A stretch of DNA of 64,000 nt from CAVUAA01 sp963739345 (GCA_963739345.1 CAVUAA010000001.1:186001-250000); one strand, 5' to 3'; numbered from the stretch's first letter, positions 15,804 to 25,029 are shown. Translations and numbers: made by a program. Notes: generated by a model from the letters alone, not told the origin.

Positions 15804-17310
15804 TCAATCTTCGGCGTGGACGGTGCTGATACGACCGCGAGGAATGAGAAGAGCGACGACGATGCCGGCGGCGAGAGCGATGGCAGCAAGAAGCCACATA
15901 GCGGCCTGGTAGCCGTCAACAAAGCCGTTTTCAAAGAGGGTGAACAGCTCGCCGCGTGTGAGGGTGCCGATGGAGGTCGCTTCGGCCGTCTTAGGCTCGG
16001 AGAGAACAGAGGCGATTCGCTGCTTTTGCTCGGGACTTACGGTAATGCCAAGGTTGGAAAGGGAGGTTGGCTACAGCCCGAAAAAGGGTGACGCAGATGG
16101 CCAGGCCAATGGTGCCGCCCATCTCCTGAATGGTGGAGAGACCGCCAGCGGCTGTGCCCGCCATCCGTTTGGGAAGTGAGGCAATCGCATATGCGGCCAA
16201 AGGTGACCAGGAGGTGCCGCAGCCAAAGCCGATTAGGATGAGGGCAATAGCGAGCCAAACCAATGAGATCGTCTGGCCCATATAAGCCTGGATGATCGAC
16301 CCGATAACGAGGAGGAGGAATGCGAAAATTAACGGTAGCTTGGGGCCGATTTTTTCGGTGATCCGTGCGACGGTAAGCGAGGCCACCGCCACCGGAATGG
16401 CGAAAAAGAGCATGGTGAGGCCGATGTACAGGGGGGCGAGATCTCGGATATTGAACAGAAACAGGGGCACCAGGAATAGAGTCGTCCACCAGAGGAAGAC
16501 TACCCCTAGATTAGCTAGTGAGCAGGCGAGAAAGAGGCGATTGGCGAAGAGGCGAAAGGGGAGGATGGGATCGATAACCCGCGATTCAGCCCAAACAAGC
16601 AGACCAAGAGCGATGCCGGCGCCAATCAAAAGGCCGATCGTCGTCGGTGAGCCCCACCCAAAGTTGGGCCCTTCGATGATGCCCATCACCAAACACAACA
16701 GCATGGCGATCAAAAAAAACAGACCTAGCCAGTCAATTGGATGCTTGTGCGTCTCATCACACGAATCGTCTAGGCAGGTGAACAGGAGGACAAGGCTTGA
16801 GGCAACGATAGGGAGGTTGATGAAGAAGATCCACCGCCAGCTGATGAATTCGGTGATGATCCCGCCCAGCACCGGGCCAAGGCCCATCCCAACGCCAAGC
16901 ACGAGGCTGGCAAGACCGATGGCCCTTCCCTTCTTTTCGGCTGGGTACTCGTGGATGAAGAGGGCCATAGAGATGGGAAGAATGATCGATGCGCCGAGCC
17001 CTTGAATCGCACGTGCTCCAATGAGAAAACCGGTAGAGGGTGCCAAGCCACAGGCCAAGGAGGCCAATCCAAACAGAGTCAGACCGACGCCGATCACTTT
17101 GCGTCGTCCAAAGATGTCTCCAAAACGGCCCGCCGTCACCAGCAGAGCCGCAAATCCGATTGCATACGCGTTTAGAATCCACTGCAGTTGGGAGATCGAG
17201 GCTCCCAGATCCTTCTGAATCACGGGATTAGCCGTATTCACAATGGAAATATCAATTGCGATGACAGAAAGGGCACAGGCGATGCCAATGATCCCCAACC
17301 TGTACTTCAA
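15804..17310 (-). pseudogene. MFS drug exporter (DHA2, EmrB/QacA-like), frameshifted near the 3' end
   Basis: An inner-membrane proton-driven exporter. Motif A is GRFGDIFGRRKVIG; the helices and LGVGMGLGPVLGGIITEFISWRW are typical of the DHA2 family. The main frame runs from 17310 to 15991 (439 residues). At about 16065-16080 it shifts and ends in a meaningless tail. The adjacent frame continues sensibly (SNLGITVSPEQKQRIASVLS, then a last helix AAMWLLAAIALAAGIVVALL) to a stop at 15804. The sequence thus needs a one-base correction to give a full exporter of about 500 residues. Either a recent pseudogene or an assembly error. Confidence 0.82.
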
Positions 17311-17366
17311 TCGAACCTCCTATTTGGCCCAGAATCACTAGAAAAGCTTTATCTGTACAGACACAT

Positions 17367-17502
17367 AAAATTGTCACATTCTGGGACAGTCCCCAATTGT
17401 GACAATTTTCTAATCTGGGCCCGTATCGCGCGATTTGTACGCCATAAATACCCAATACGTCAAATTGTCACAATTGGGGACTGTCCCAGAATGTGACAAT
17501 TT
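17367..17502. repeat. Inverted doublet of the TTGTCACA palindromic repeat (copies 3 and 4)
   Basis: Two copies in opposite orientation, 17367-17409 and 17462-17502, enclose 52 nt of unique sequence. This is the layout of REP doublets (BIMEs) moved by REP-associated transposases in other bacteria; no such transposase is in the window. Copy 4 overlaps the stop codon of priA, so it may also end transcription there. Confidence 0.88.
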
Positions 17503-19678
17503 AGAAGAAGGTGGAGAGGGGGTCGATGTCAATGGTGACGCGGGGGTTGCGGGGGATTGATAGTTTGGCGAGGTGGGCGTTGATGGCGTAGATGCTGGGG
17601 CCGCGAATGAGAAACTGGAAGCGGTAGCGGTCTTTGATCTTTGCATAGCCAGAAGGGGCGACGGGAAGGGTGTTGTCGGGGAGGTTGAGGGAGGTGTGAA
17701 GAGATTGGGCTGTTTGCTCGGCAAGGGCGGGGTCTTCGCCAGAAACAGTAATTTTAACGAGGTGGGAGAAGGGGGGGTAGGAGAAGAGCTCGCGGGTTTC
17801 GATCTCCGAGGTGTAGAAGGCGTCGTAATCTTGAGCGGCGGCTTGGAGGAGGGTGGGGTTGTCGGGCATCCAGGTTTGGATGAGCACTTCGCCGGCAAGC
17901 TGGCCGCGGCCTGAGCGGCCAGAGACTTGGGTGACGAGCTGGAAGAGGCGCTCAGAGGAGCGGAAGTCGGGAATGTGGAGGGAGATGTCGGCGTTGAGGA
18001 CGCCAACAAGGGTCACCTGAGGGAAGTGGAGCCCTTTAGCAATCATCTGAGTACCGATGAGGACGTCGGCTTTTCCTGTGCGGAACTGGCGGAGGAGCTT
18101 TTCGTGCGATCCTTTATGTCTGGTCGTATCGGCGTCGACGCGGAGGGTGCGGAGGTCGGGGAAGACGGCGTGAAGTGCTCGTTCGACCTGTTCGGTGCCG
18201 GCGCCGCGGAAGGCGAGGGTCTCGGAGCGGCAGGTGGGGCAGTGGGTGGGGGGAGGGGAGAGGGTGTAGGCGCAGAGGTGGCAGGAGAGGGAATTGTGGC
18301 CGCGGTGGAAGGTGAGGGAGAGGTCGCAGTGGGGGCAGCGGAGGGGCTCTTTGCAGCCAGAGCACCATTGCATGGAGTGGTAGCCGCGCCGGTTGAGGAA
18401 GAGGAGGGTCTGCTCGCCGATTTTGAACCGCTTTTCGATGGCGGTGAGGAGGTCGTCGGAGAGGAGGGAGCCTCGCCCTTTTTGCATGGGAAGGAGGCGG
18501 ACGGTTGGAAGGTTGGCGCTGTCGGCGCGTGAGGGGAGGGTGAGAAGGGTGTACTTGCCTGTTTTGGCGTTATGAAAGGATTCTAAGCTCGGAGTGGCGC
18601 TGCCGAGGATGACAGGGGCTTTTGCGATGTGGCCCCGCATGACGGCGACGTCGCGGGCGTGGTAGTAGGGGGCGCCGTCACTCTGTTTGTAGGATGTTTC
18701 GTGCTCTTCGTCGACGATGACGAGGCCGAGGTTGGGGAGGGGACTGAAGATGGCGGAGCGGGGGCCGATGGCGATGCTTGCGCGGCCGGTGCGGATCCGC
18801 TGCCACTCGTCAGCTCGCTCCCCTTCGCTAAGACGATGGTGGAGGAGGGCTACTTGTCCCTCAAATCGACTGCGGAATCTTTCGACGGTTTGGCCGGTGA
18901 GGGCGATCTCGGGGACGAGCATGATGACTGATTTGTTCTGGTCGAGGATGTGCTGGATGGCTTGGAGGTAGACTTCGGTCTTTCCGCTCCCGGTGACGCC
19001 ATAGAGGAGAAAGGTTTCGAAACCGGAGGCGTTGTTGATGGCGTCGAGCGCTTTTTGTTGATCGGGGTTGAGCGTTTTGGCGTAGGAGGGGAAGTAGTCG
19101 GCCTCTGAGAGGGGGGAGCGGTCGATGACCACTTTGGAGAGGGTGACGAGTCCTTTTTTTTCGAGGGCGAGGATGGTGGAGCGGGTGGTGTCGGCGTTCT
19201 CGAGCAGCTCGGTGAGGAGGATCTCCTTTTTTACCTTCAGGAGGGATTCTAAGACTCGCGCCTGGGCGGGTGCTTTTTCTTGGAGGGAGGCGCAGGTGGC
19301 GCGGAGGGTCTCGCGGGTCGCTTTGGGGGTGACGATGAATTGTTCCTTGGCGCGGGTTTCGCGCCGAACAGTTCCTGGAAGGAGAGTGCGCATGACGGCG
19401 TTTAGAGGGGCAAAGTAGTAGCGGCTCATCCACTTGGCCAGTTCGAGCAGGTCGGAGGGGAGGGTGTCCCCTAGAACTTCTGAGATGGGAAGGACTCGTG
19501 CGAAGGCGGGGGTCGCTTTGATCTTGGCGACGGTGCCGGTTCGCCGCTTGCCGCGCACAGGGACGCCCACTCGGGTTCCTTCGACAATGATGGGAACGAG
19601 GTCGGCTGGGATGCCGTAGTCGAGAGGTTTGGGTGGGCCGCCGTCGAGAACTACTGCAGCGAAGGAGGCGAAGCTCAA
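17501..19678 (-). CDS. priA: Primosomal helicase PriA
   Basis: The restart helicase that reloads the replisome at stalled forks. After the N-terminal 3'-DNA-binding domain (FAAVVLDGGPPKPLDYGIP) come Walker A GVTGSGKTEVY (about 227-237), the DEEH box (about 322), and a zinc-binding insert with paired cysteines (CSGCKEPLRCPHC, CHLC, CPTC; about 434-480). The start chosen is the TTG at 19678, which overlaps the stop of the upstream gene (TTGA); the longer frame only reads through that gene. This gives 725 residues, normal for PriA. Confidence 0.95.
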   Translation of the reverse strand: MSFASFAAVVLDGGPPKPLDYGIPADLVPIIVEGTRVGVPVRGKRRTGTVAKIKATPAFARVLPISEVLGDTLPSDLLELAKWMSRYYFAPLNAVMRTLLPGTVRRETRAKEQFIVTPKATRETLRATCASLQEKAPAQARVLESLLKVKKEILLTELLENADTTRSTILALEKKGLVTLSKVVIDRSPLSEADYFPSYAKTLNPDQQKALDAINNASGFETFLLYGVTGSGKTEVYLQAIQHILDQNKSVIMLVPEIALTGQTVERFRSRFEGQVALLHHRLSEGERADEWQRIRTGRASIAIGPRSAIFSPLPNLGLVIVDEEHETSYKQSDGAPYYHARDVAVMRGHIAKAPVILGSATPSLESFHNAKTGKYTLLTLPSRADSANLPTVRLLPMQKGRGSLLSDDLLTAIEKRFKIGEQTLLFLNRRGYHSMQWCSGCKEPLRCPHCDLSLTFHRGHNSLSCHLCAYTLSPPPTHCPTCRSETLAFRGAGTEQVERALHAVFPDLRTLRVDADTTRHKGSHEKLLRQFRTGKADVLIGTQMIAKGLHFPQVTLVGVLNADISLHIPDFRSSERLFQLVTQVSGRSGRGQLAGEVLIQTWMPDNPTLLQAAAQDYDAFYTSEIETRELFSYPPFSHLVKITVSGEDPALAEQTAQSLHTSLNLPDNTLPVAPSGYAKIKDRYRFQFLIRGPSIYAINAHLAKLSIPRNPRVTIDIDPLSTFF

Positions 19679-20025
19679 ACGGCCGCCTTCAGTTGCTCCC
19701 AAAGCTTTTTTCTGAGCGCGGGTTGTTCGACGTAGCGGGCCACTTGGTCGATGCAAAAAGGGGCGCGCTCATTTAGGTCGGGGCGCTCGGCAAGGGCAGC
19801 GCCCGTGGCGACGAGAAGTTTGGGGTTGCCGCCGGTGTAGCTGGAGGCGGGAATGAGGCGGGCGGGGGCTACCTTGTTGGAAAGGGCTGTGGTGAGGTTT
19901 TGAAGGAGACTCAGTTCGACCGGAGAGTGGTCGCCGTGGACGATGAGAATAGGTGGTCCGTCCCCTTCAAGATGGGCGCGGACGTCGCGGACGAGGGCAG
20001 CAAAGTCATCCCGGAGCTCACTCAC
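19675..20025 (-). CDS. Hypothetical protein between a CT779-like gene and priA
   Basis: A 116-residue protein I do not recognise. The GTG at 20025 has AAGGAG 7 nt upstream, inside the end of the preceding gene; the longer open frame is a low-complexity artefact. The sequence is cytoplasmic and mixed alpha/beta (PPILIVHGDHSPVELSLLQN, PKLLVATGAALAE). Tight coupling on both sides (8 nt and 4 nt overlaps) puts it in one operon with priA. Confidence 0.65.
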   Translation of the reverse strand: MSELRDDFAALVRDVRAHLEGDGPPILIVHGDHSPVELSLLQNLTTALSNKVAPARLIPASSYTGGNPKLLVATGAALAERPDLNERAPFCIDQVARYVEQPALRKKLWEQLKAAV

Positions 20026-20770
20026 TGGCCCGCTCCTTGATGGCGGCGATCTTTTGATTGATTCGCTCGGCGAGCCGGTTGAAGCCCCGTTTGAGGTAGC
20101 GGTCGCGGAGAAACTGGCTCGCCTCATCAAGTCCATTGTCGTACATCTTGGTGAGGAGGTTGCAGACGTAGAATTCTTGGTGGAGGTTGGCGAAGGCGTC
20201 GGCGCGGCGGACGAGAAAGTAGACGACGTTTTCGTCGTTGCGGAAGTTGACGAGGAGGGAGGGGAGGAGTTCTTCAATGCGGCGGGAGGCTTCGGTGAGC
20301 GTGTTGAGGAGGCGGAAGAGCTCGGACGTTTCGCGCAACACCATGGGCTTTTGCCCCAGCTGCCAGAGCACATCACGCGCCTGCATTGCCCCGTGATAGG
20401 CTTGGCTTACCACCCCTTTTAGCTGATCGGTTAGCTCTTCTACTTCTGAAACGGGCGCTCGGAATAGGTGGATGTAGTGCTTCAGTTTGCCAAGCGACCC
20501 TTTTGATGGCGTCCACGGGTAGGAGTGGTTACTGACCAGCGCGCTGCCGGTGAGGGCGGCGATGTTGCTCAAAATCTGCTGGGAGAGTCGCTCCACCTCT
20601 TCGTTGGGGCGGCGGCGAACAAGCGCAGCTTCTAGTCGCTGATGGGCCGTTTGAATGGCGTCCACTGCGGGGATAACGGAGAGAAACTCCTCCAGAACAA
20701 ACTGAAATAGTAGACCGTTGCTTTGGTGGTAGACGCTCAGGTTTTCGGTGGGTGCGGCATGAGCTGGCAT
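20018..20770 (-). CDS. Conserved chlamydial hypothetical, helical (CT779-like by position)
   Basis: A 250-residue, almost fully helical protein with no membrane segment. Not recognised by motif; its place next to priA matches that of C. trachomatis CT779 as I remember the map, which is inference from position only. Features include a Leu-rich N-terminal half and a basic, charged C-terminus (KRGFNRLAERINQKIAAIKERA). Confidence 0.65.
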   Translation of the reverse strand: MPAHAAPTENLSVYHQSNGLLFQFVLEEFLSVIPAVDAIQTAHQRLEAALVRRRPNEEVERLSQQILSNIAALTGSALVSNHSYPWTPSKGSLGKLKHYIHLFRAPVSEVEELTDQLKGVVSQAYHGAMQARDVLWQLGQKPMVLRETSELFRLLNTLTEASRRIEELLPSLLVNFRNDENVVYFLVRRADAFANLHQEFYVCNLLTKMYDNGLDEASQFLRDRYLKRGFNRLAERINQKIAAIKERASE

Positions 20771-20774
20771 GGGG

Positions 20775-22085
20775 CTATCCTATCTTAAACTGGATTTCCT
20801 TGCGCAAAAGAAAGATGCCCGACAGGTTGATCAAGAGAAGAAGGCCGCCAGCGAGGGTCATCACCGCTAGCGCATTGGTGGGATCGACAAAGGAGAAGAG
20901 AACAAGAGCTAAAATGCCATAGGCCATGTAGATCTTTTTGCCGTGTTTGGGCGCTAAGAAAGCGGCGCACTTGAGACCTACGACAAAGTAGGCGGTGAGG
21001 GTGGAGTAGACGAGGAGGAAGAGGAAGAAGGGCATGAAGAGGGTCATGTAGGGGAAGTACTTGGTGAGGGCTGCTTGCACCATTTCGCTCGCTGGAATGG
21101 GATCTGTCCAGACGTCCGTGACGAGCACCAGGAGAACACTAGAGGTGCAGACGATGAAGGTGTCTAAGAAGATGCCAAAGATGGCGAGCGACGCTTGCCG
21201 CTCGGCATGCGTGGTTGAGGTCTCCGCCTGGATCACCGAGGCGTAGCCAATGCCGATGTCACCTGAATAGCTTCCCCGCGCCGCCCCTTGCCCCATCGCC
21301 ATCAGCACGGTCGCTCCTGCAAAGCCGCCGATTGCCGCCTCGCCGGTGAAGGCGGAGCGGAAGATAAGAGCAAAGATCCCAGGGATGGCCCCAATATTAT
21401 GGGCGAGTACCCAAACGCACATGGCCACGTAGACAACGACGAAGAAGGGGACGATGGCTGCACAGATGTCACCGACACGGCGGACGCCGCCGAGGGCTGC
21501 CCAGATCACAAGGACAAGGAGGATTAACGCGACCACATACCGATCAACATGCCAGTTGGTGGCGATCGTATAGGTGAGCTGGGAGAACATGTACACCTCG
21601 ACGCCGTAGATGCAGAGGAGAAAGGCAAAAAGGTAGGCGATCCAGCGCACTTTAAACGCTTTTTGGAGGTAGTACATCGGCCCACCGTCGTAGCTCTTAT
21701 GCCGGTTTTTTCGTCGATGAATGATCCCGAGGTAGACCTCTGAATACTTGAGCATCATCCCCAAACCGCCAACCACCCACGCCCAGAAGATCGCCCCTGG
21801 GCCGCCAAACTTGATCGCCACCAAGATGACCACGATATTGCCGATGCCGATTGCTCCGCCGATTGAGGCGAAAAATGCTTTAAGGGGTTGGACGCCACGG
21901 TCGTGGGTCTCTTTGCGTCCTACATAGCGGGAGAAGTTGATCAAGATGGCGGGGAACTTCCGTACCTGGAAGAAGCCTGTCTTGATGGTGAAATAGAGAC
22001 CCAGCACAAGGATCATCAGGAGGCCCGGAAAGCTCCAAATCCACTCGCCAATCATATTAACAATTTGGAATAAGTTCTCTATCAT
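20775..22085 (-). CDS. Sodium:alanine/glycine symporter (AGCS family)
   Basis: An inner-membrane carrier for alanine or glycine with sodium, about 10 helices in 436 residues. Family signatures are TGFFQVRKFP, FASIGGAIGIGNIV, SYDGGPMYYLQKAF and GQGAARGSYSGDIGIGYAS. Chlamydiae use such carriers to take amino acids from the host. It ends 5 nt from the start of the helical gene downstream, so it may lead the priA operon. Confidence 0.93.
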   Translation of the reverse strand: MIENLFQIVNMIGEWIWSFPGLLMILVLGLYFTIKTGFFQVRKFPAILINFSRYVGRKETHDRGVQPLKAFFASIGGAIGIGNIVVILVAIKFGGPGAIFWAWVVGGLGMMLKYSEVYLGIIHRRKNRHKSYDGGPMYYLQKAFKVRWIAYLFAFLLCIYGVEVYMFSQLTYTIATNWHVDRYVVALILLVLVIWAALGGVRRVGDICAAIVPFFVVVYVAMCVWVLAHNIGAIPGIFALIFRSAFTGEAAIGGFAGATVLMAMGQGAARGSYSGDIGIGYASVIQAETSTTHAERQASLAIFGIFLDTFIVCTSSVLLVLVTDVWTDPIPASEMVQAALTKYFPYMTLFMPFFLFLLVYSTLTAYFVVGLKCAAFLAPKHGKKIYMAYGILALVLFSFVDPTNALAVMTLAGGLLLLINLSGIFLLRKEIQFKIG

Positions 22086-22097
22086 GGGGCGCCAAGT

Positions 22098-22529
22098 TTA
22101 CGTCGCCAAGTCGTTGATGTCAAAAAAGGTGTCCCGCCAGCGGTAGTTATCGAGGAGGCCGTCGGTGGGCCAGCCAAGGATGGTGTGTGCGATGTAGAGC
22201 GCCTCGATGGAGGCGAGACCGCGAGGCTCATCTTGGCGGCGGGGATAGGCGGTCTGAAAGTGGGCGGGGAGAGACCGTTTTTCGACAGGGGGAAGCTGGG
22301 CGGTCATCCTGGCAGCATAGCGCCAGGTGGCGTCAACGAGGAGGAGCTTCCGGCCAGCATCAGCCGCCGTTAGCGGCGGACCTTCGATGGAGAGGGCGAC
22401 ACAGTCGGAGAGATCTGGAAGGGCGGAGGTGGGATAGGTGTAGAAGGTGAAGCCTTCCCTCCCCTCAAGGCCGCGAAGTGAGCACTTCTTCAGATTTTCC
22501 CGCCGGTGGCGCCAAATGATTGTTTGCAT
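22098..22529 (-). CDS. DTW/Tsr3-like aminocarboxypropyltransferase candidate
   Basis: A small protein resembling the SPOUT-like Tsr3/DTW superfamily, which transfers the aminocarboxypropyl group of SAM to rRNA or tRNA. The match rests on KKCSLRGLEG near the start, LLLVDATWRYA (the D-x-TW core) and EPRGLASIEALYIAHTILG near the end. The start MQTIIWRHRRENLKK at 22529 is preferred, because the longer frame would overlap the divergent thioredoxin gene. The exact RNA target cannot be told. Confidence 0.6.
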   Translation of the reverse strand: MQTIIWRHRRENLKKCSLRGLEGREGFTFYTYPTSALPDLSDCVALSIEGPPLTAADAGRKLLLVDATWRYAARMTAQLPPVEKRSLPAHFQTAYPRRQDEPRGLASIEALYIAHTILGWPTDGLLDNYRWRDTFFDINDLAT

Positions 22530-22583
22530 TCTTGAGATCTTCTCCTTACAACGGAAAACATCATAACCCAAGGGGGAAAGAGC

Positions 22584-23282
22584 ATGCAAAAGTTAAGATA
22601 TTTCTTGATCGGACTGTTTTTAATCGGCTGTGTTTCGGTACACGCGGCTGGCATCAAGTGGCACACCAATTTTGATGAGGCGCAAAAGATTGCCCAAAAG
22701 GAGAATAAGCCGATGTTTCTTCTCTTCACTGGCAAGGGGTGGTGTCCTGGCTGCGTAAAACTTGAAAAGGAAGTGCTCAACAAGCCTCAGTTTGCCGATC
22801 TGGTGGGGAGCAAGTACATCTTTGTCGAGCTTGACTTCCCTCAAAGTAAGCCGCAGCCGGCGGCGATTCGGGAGCAGAACGACCGCCTCTATAAGCGGTA
22901 TAACGTCCCAGGGCTTCCGACTGTCGTCGTGGTTGACCCGCAAGGTAAGGAGCGAACCCGTAGTGGCTATAAGCCGGGCGGTCCAAAGAACTTTGTTCAG
23001 CAGCTCAATGGGGGCTTAAGCAGGGCTGTCCTTCAGTTTCAGGAGATGACTAGCGACGACACAGTTGATGTTGACGTTGCCATCGAACCGCTTGTCCACT
23101 ACTTGCAAGAGTATGGGGAGTCAGATGCTGAGCGTTGGAAGGTAGAGATGACCTTAGCGCAGTACCTACACAGTCAAGGGTGTGATGATGAAGCGCTCGT
23201 CTATGCTAATGCAGGTCTTGCCGACGCTCCAGCCACCCACCAGCCCGATATCGAGCGCTTTCTAGACTACCTTAACGCCTAG
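22584..23282 (+). CDS. Secreted thioredoxin-family protein, CPGC active site
   Basis: A periplasmic thiol-disulfide protein. A signal peptide (MQKLRYFLIGLFLIGCVSVHA) precedes a thioredoxin fold with active site GWCPGC (Cys54, Cys57) and a cis-Pro region VPGLPTVVVVDPQGKE. A helical C-terminal extension of about 80 residues follows. Its position near priA and lysS matches the thioredoxin disulfide isomerase of C. trachomatis (CT780, from memory). A likely role is disulfide exchange in the Cys-rich envelope proteins seen elsewhere in the window. Confidence 0.88.
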   Translation: MQKLRYFLIGLFLIGCVSVHAAGIKWHTNFDEAQKIAQKENKPMFLLFTGKGWCPGCVKLEKEVLNKPQFADLVGSKYIFVELDFPQSKPQPAAIREQNDRLYKRYNVPGLPTVVVVDPQGKERTRSGYKPGGPKNFVQQLNGGLSRAVLQFQEMTSDDTVDVDVAIEPLVHYLQEYGESDAERWKVEMTLAQYLHSQGCDDEALVYANAGLADAPATHQPDIERFLDYLNA

Positions 23283-23739
23283 CGCGCGGCCGTTTGACGC
23301 GATTTGCCCTAGGGGCTTCGGGCGCGTCAGGGTAGTCCTGACGGACGTAACCGGTGTCGTTATTCAGGATGGGTTTGGGGCGGGTTGAGTCGAGAATGGT
23401 AAGGTTTGGCGCAGCATTTCTCAGCATATTTCTGTTAGACTGACTAAGGTTTGTCCGGCTCACATCAACGTGGGAGAGGTTTTCAAAGTAAGACAGGGCC
23501 GCAAAGGCACGGTGAGCAAAGGGGACAGTGCACTTTTTAAAGCTGAGCTTCGTTACAGAAGAGTGTGCCAAATGCTCAAATAGACGTGTGTTGAGCTGCA
23601 TTTCCTTAATGCTGACGTGCTGCAGGTTAGTTAGGCGTGCTTTGATTTTTGAGATGTTTAGGCGGTTAGCGGGGGCGTTGCATAAATACCGATTGTACGC
23701 CTTGCACCGGCGTTCGGTCCTGGATGCGTCGGCAGACAT
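23272..23739 (-). pseudogene. LRR-type protein, 5' end replaced by foldback element
   Basis: About 130 residues match the C-terminal half of the neighbour at 24508: shared MQLN, VTKLSFKKCTVP versus VTELSFERCTVP, and a basic end (RVKRPRARR). The first 20-odd residues (MSADASRTERRCKAYNRYLC) are not family sequence; they come from the repeat at 23671-23834. The original 5' part is not found upstream of that element. So this is a truncated gene, or a fusion that gained a new start from the element. Its 3' end overlaps the thioredoxin gene by 11 nt. Confidence 0.7.
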
Positions 23740-23834
23740 GCGCCCCTACTCGCCCGAGTATGCGACGCACGTCTACCGTCACCCCAGGACCAAAGCCCGG
23801 CACAATGCGTAGATCGGATTTATGCAACACCCCC
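23671..23834. mobile_element. Foldback MITE-like element, copy 1
   Basis: A 152-bp core (23677-23828) with end repeats GTTGCATAAAT-A-CCGAT and its complement, extended outward by GGGGGC/ACCCCC. The interior is itself a long imperfect hairpin centred on ACTCGCCCGAGT at about 23744. It is about 87% identical to the copy at 52986-53137 by manual alignment. No transposase is encoded. It interrupts the LRR-type gene. Confidence 0.85.
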
Positions 23835-23934
23835 AATATCATGCGTGTACGCAAAATTAACGAGAATACCAGAAATGCATTTCTATACTATAAAACGAAA
23901 TATTTATGTCAATTCAATAGCGTAGAGATAAGCA

Positions 23935-24324
23935 TTACAGTGCTATCTTGAGGCTTTTGGGCAGCTCTCCACGGGAGATCCATTGGTTTTTTTTCTTGCG
24001 AGGTGCGGGTGGACATTTCTTCTCTGTTCGGAGACGTTTAGGCTTGGACGTCGTTTCCAAGGGGTCTTTGGCGTGAAAGGTCCAATTCTCAATTTTAGGA
24101 AGTTTGTCTAGATAGGGCTGCAATGCCTTGAGCGATTTCTCATTCCAGTGTTCCTTCACTGCCTCAACTGTCTTGATCTGCTCAAGCTCCCAGTCGCCAA
24201 GATCACTTAAGTTTTCTTCCGTGATCTTCCCGTGAAAGGAGAGAGCGTCGCCAATGATGAGGTACCCATTGAATACAGGACTCTGTGGCTTAAAATTGGG
24301 AGTTACAAGACCTGAGCTATCCAT
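23935..24324 (-). CDS. Basic-tailed member of the LRR-type gene family (short)
   Basis: A 129-residue protein. Its N-terminal part (GYLIIGDALSFHGKITEENL) parallels the neighbour at 24508 (GYQINESKLVIHGTVTQDVI), so the two seem related. It lacks the LRR middle and ends in a lysine/arginine-rich tail (KPKRLRTEKKCPPAPRKKK), similar to a bipartite nuclear localisation signal. No signal peptide. Possibly a host-directed protein; function unknown. Confidence 0.6.
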   Translation of the reverse strand: MDSSGLVTPNFKPQSPVFNGYLIIGDALSFHGKITEENLSDLGDWELEQIKTVEAVKEHWNEKSLKALQPYLDKLPKIENWTFHAKDPLETTSKPKRLRTEKKCPPAPRKKKNQWISRGELPKSLKIAL

Positions 24325-24507
24325 TGCGATCGTCCTTTGAGTTTGGATTCTTGCAACAATAGTATCAGATCTCTGTGTTTAATTAAACCGACTTAATCTA
24401 ATATTCACTTATATGTTTTTAGGCCCGCCGCACGATTAGAAAACGGAGCCGCATCAGCTACTCATCCCTTGAGTTGACGCCATTGGGTAGCGATATGGGT
24501 CAGAGGA

Positions 24508-25029
24508 TTAGCGTCGGGAGCGCTTGCCTTTCGTATCCCGGGGCGGAGAGGAAGGGGCGTCACGCTCTCGTTTGGGTCGTCCCTCTTCTGCACCCATAAT
24601 GGTTACGGGCTTATTAATATTTGATAGGCCTTCTTTCAGGATTTCCATCTCTTTTTCACTCATTTCCGTGTCTTTTAAGTTCAGAGTTTGGAGTTTTGGG
24701 AATAAGTGGATGGTCCGGAGTGCAGTCTCTGGATCGGGCACTGTACATCGCTCAAAAGAAAGCTCAGTCACCTGTCGATGGCGCAGCTGTATGAAAAGAA
24801 ACTGGTTAAGTTGCATATCTGTGAATTTAATTTTTCTCAGCTTCTTAAAGGATTCATTGAGGTTCCAGAATCTCACATCGTTTCCGATACAGCCATTGAG
24901 TTGGAGGGTGGCAACCTGAGTTACATCCTCTTTGATGAGAATGTCTGAGATCACGTCTTGAGTCACGGTGCCGTGAATGACTAACTTGCTTTCATTAATC
25001 TGGTAGCCGCTAAAGGTGGATTGTGTCAT
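24508..25029 (-). CDS. LRR-type protein with basic C-terminal tail, candidate effector
   Basis: A 173-residue protein with three or four leucine-rich-repeat-like units (VATLQLNGCIG, LRKIKFTDMQLN, VTELSFERCTV, LQTLNLKDTEMS) and a terminal basic stretch (KGKRSRR) like a nuclear localisation signal. AGAGG precedes the ATG. It is the full-length model for the truncated gene at 23272. Such short LRR proteins are often protein-binding effectors in amoeba-associated chlamydiae. The effector role is inference. Confidence 0.65.
   Translation of the reverse strand: MTQSTFSGYQINESKLVIHGTVTQDVISDILIKEDVTQVATLQLNGCIGNDVRFWNLNESFKKLRKIKFTDMQLNQFLFIQLRHRQVTELSFERCTVPDPETALRTIHLFPKLQTLNLKDTEMSEKEMEILKEGLSNINKPVTIMGAEEGRPKRERDAPSSPPRDTKGKRSRR

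Noticed and set aside
17573..18532. Acidic plus-strand frames opposite priA
   Set aside because: Same mirror effect, with no ribosome-binding sites or family sequence.
20026..20376. N-terminal 117 residues of the longer frame preceding the small gene at 19675
   Set aside because: Ser/Pro/Thr-rich shadow of the helical gene on the same strand in another frame; the GTG at 20025 has a proper ribosome-binding site.
23671..23834. CRISPR or riboswitch explanation for the 152-bp repeat
   Set aside because: There are no spaced repeats, the two copies are in unrelated contexts, and the end repeats fit a mobile element better.
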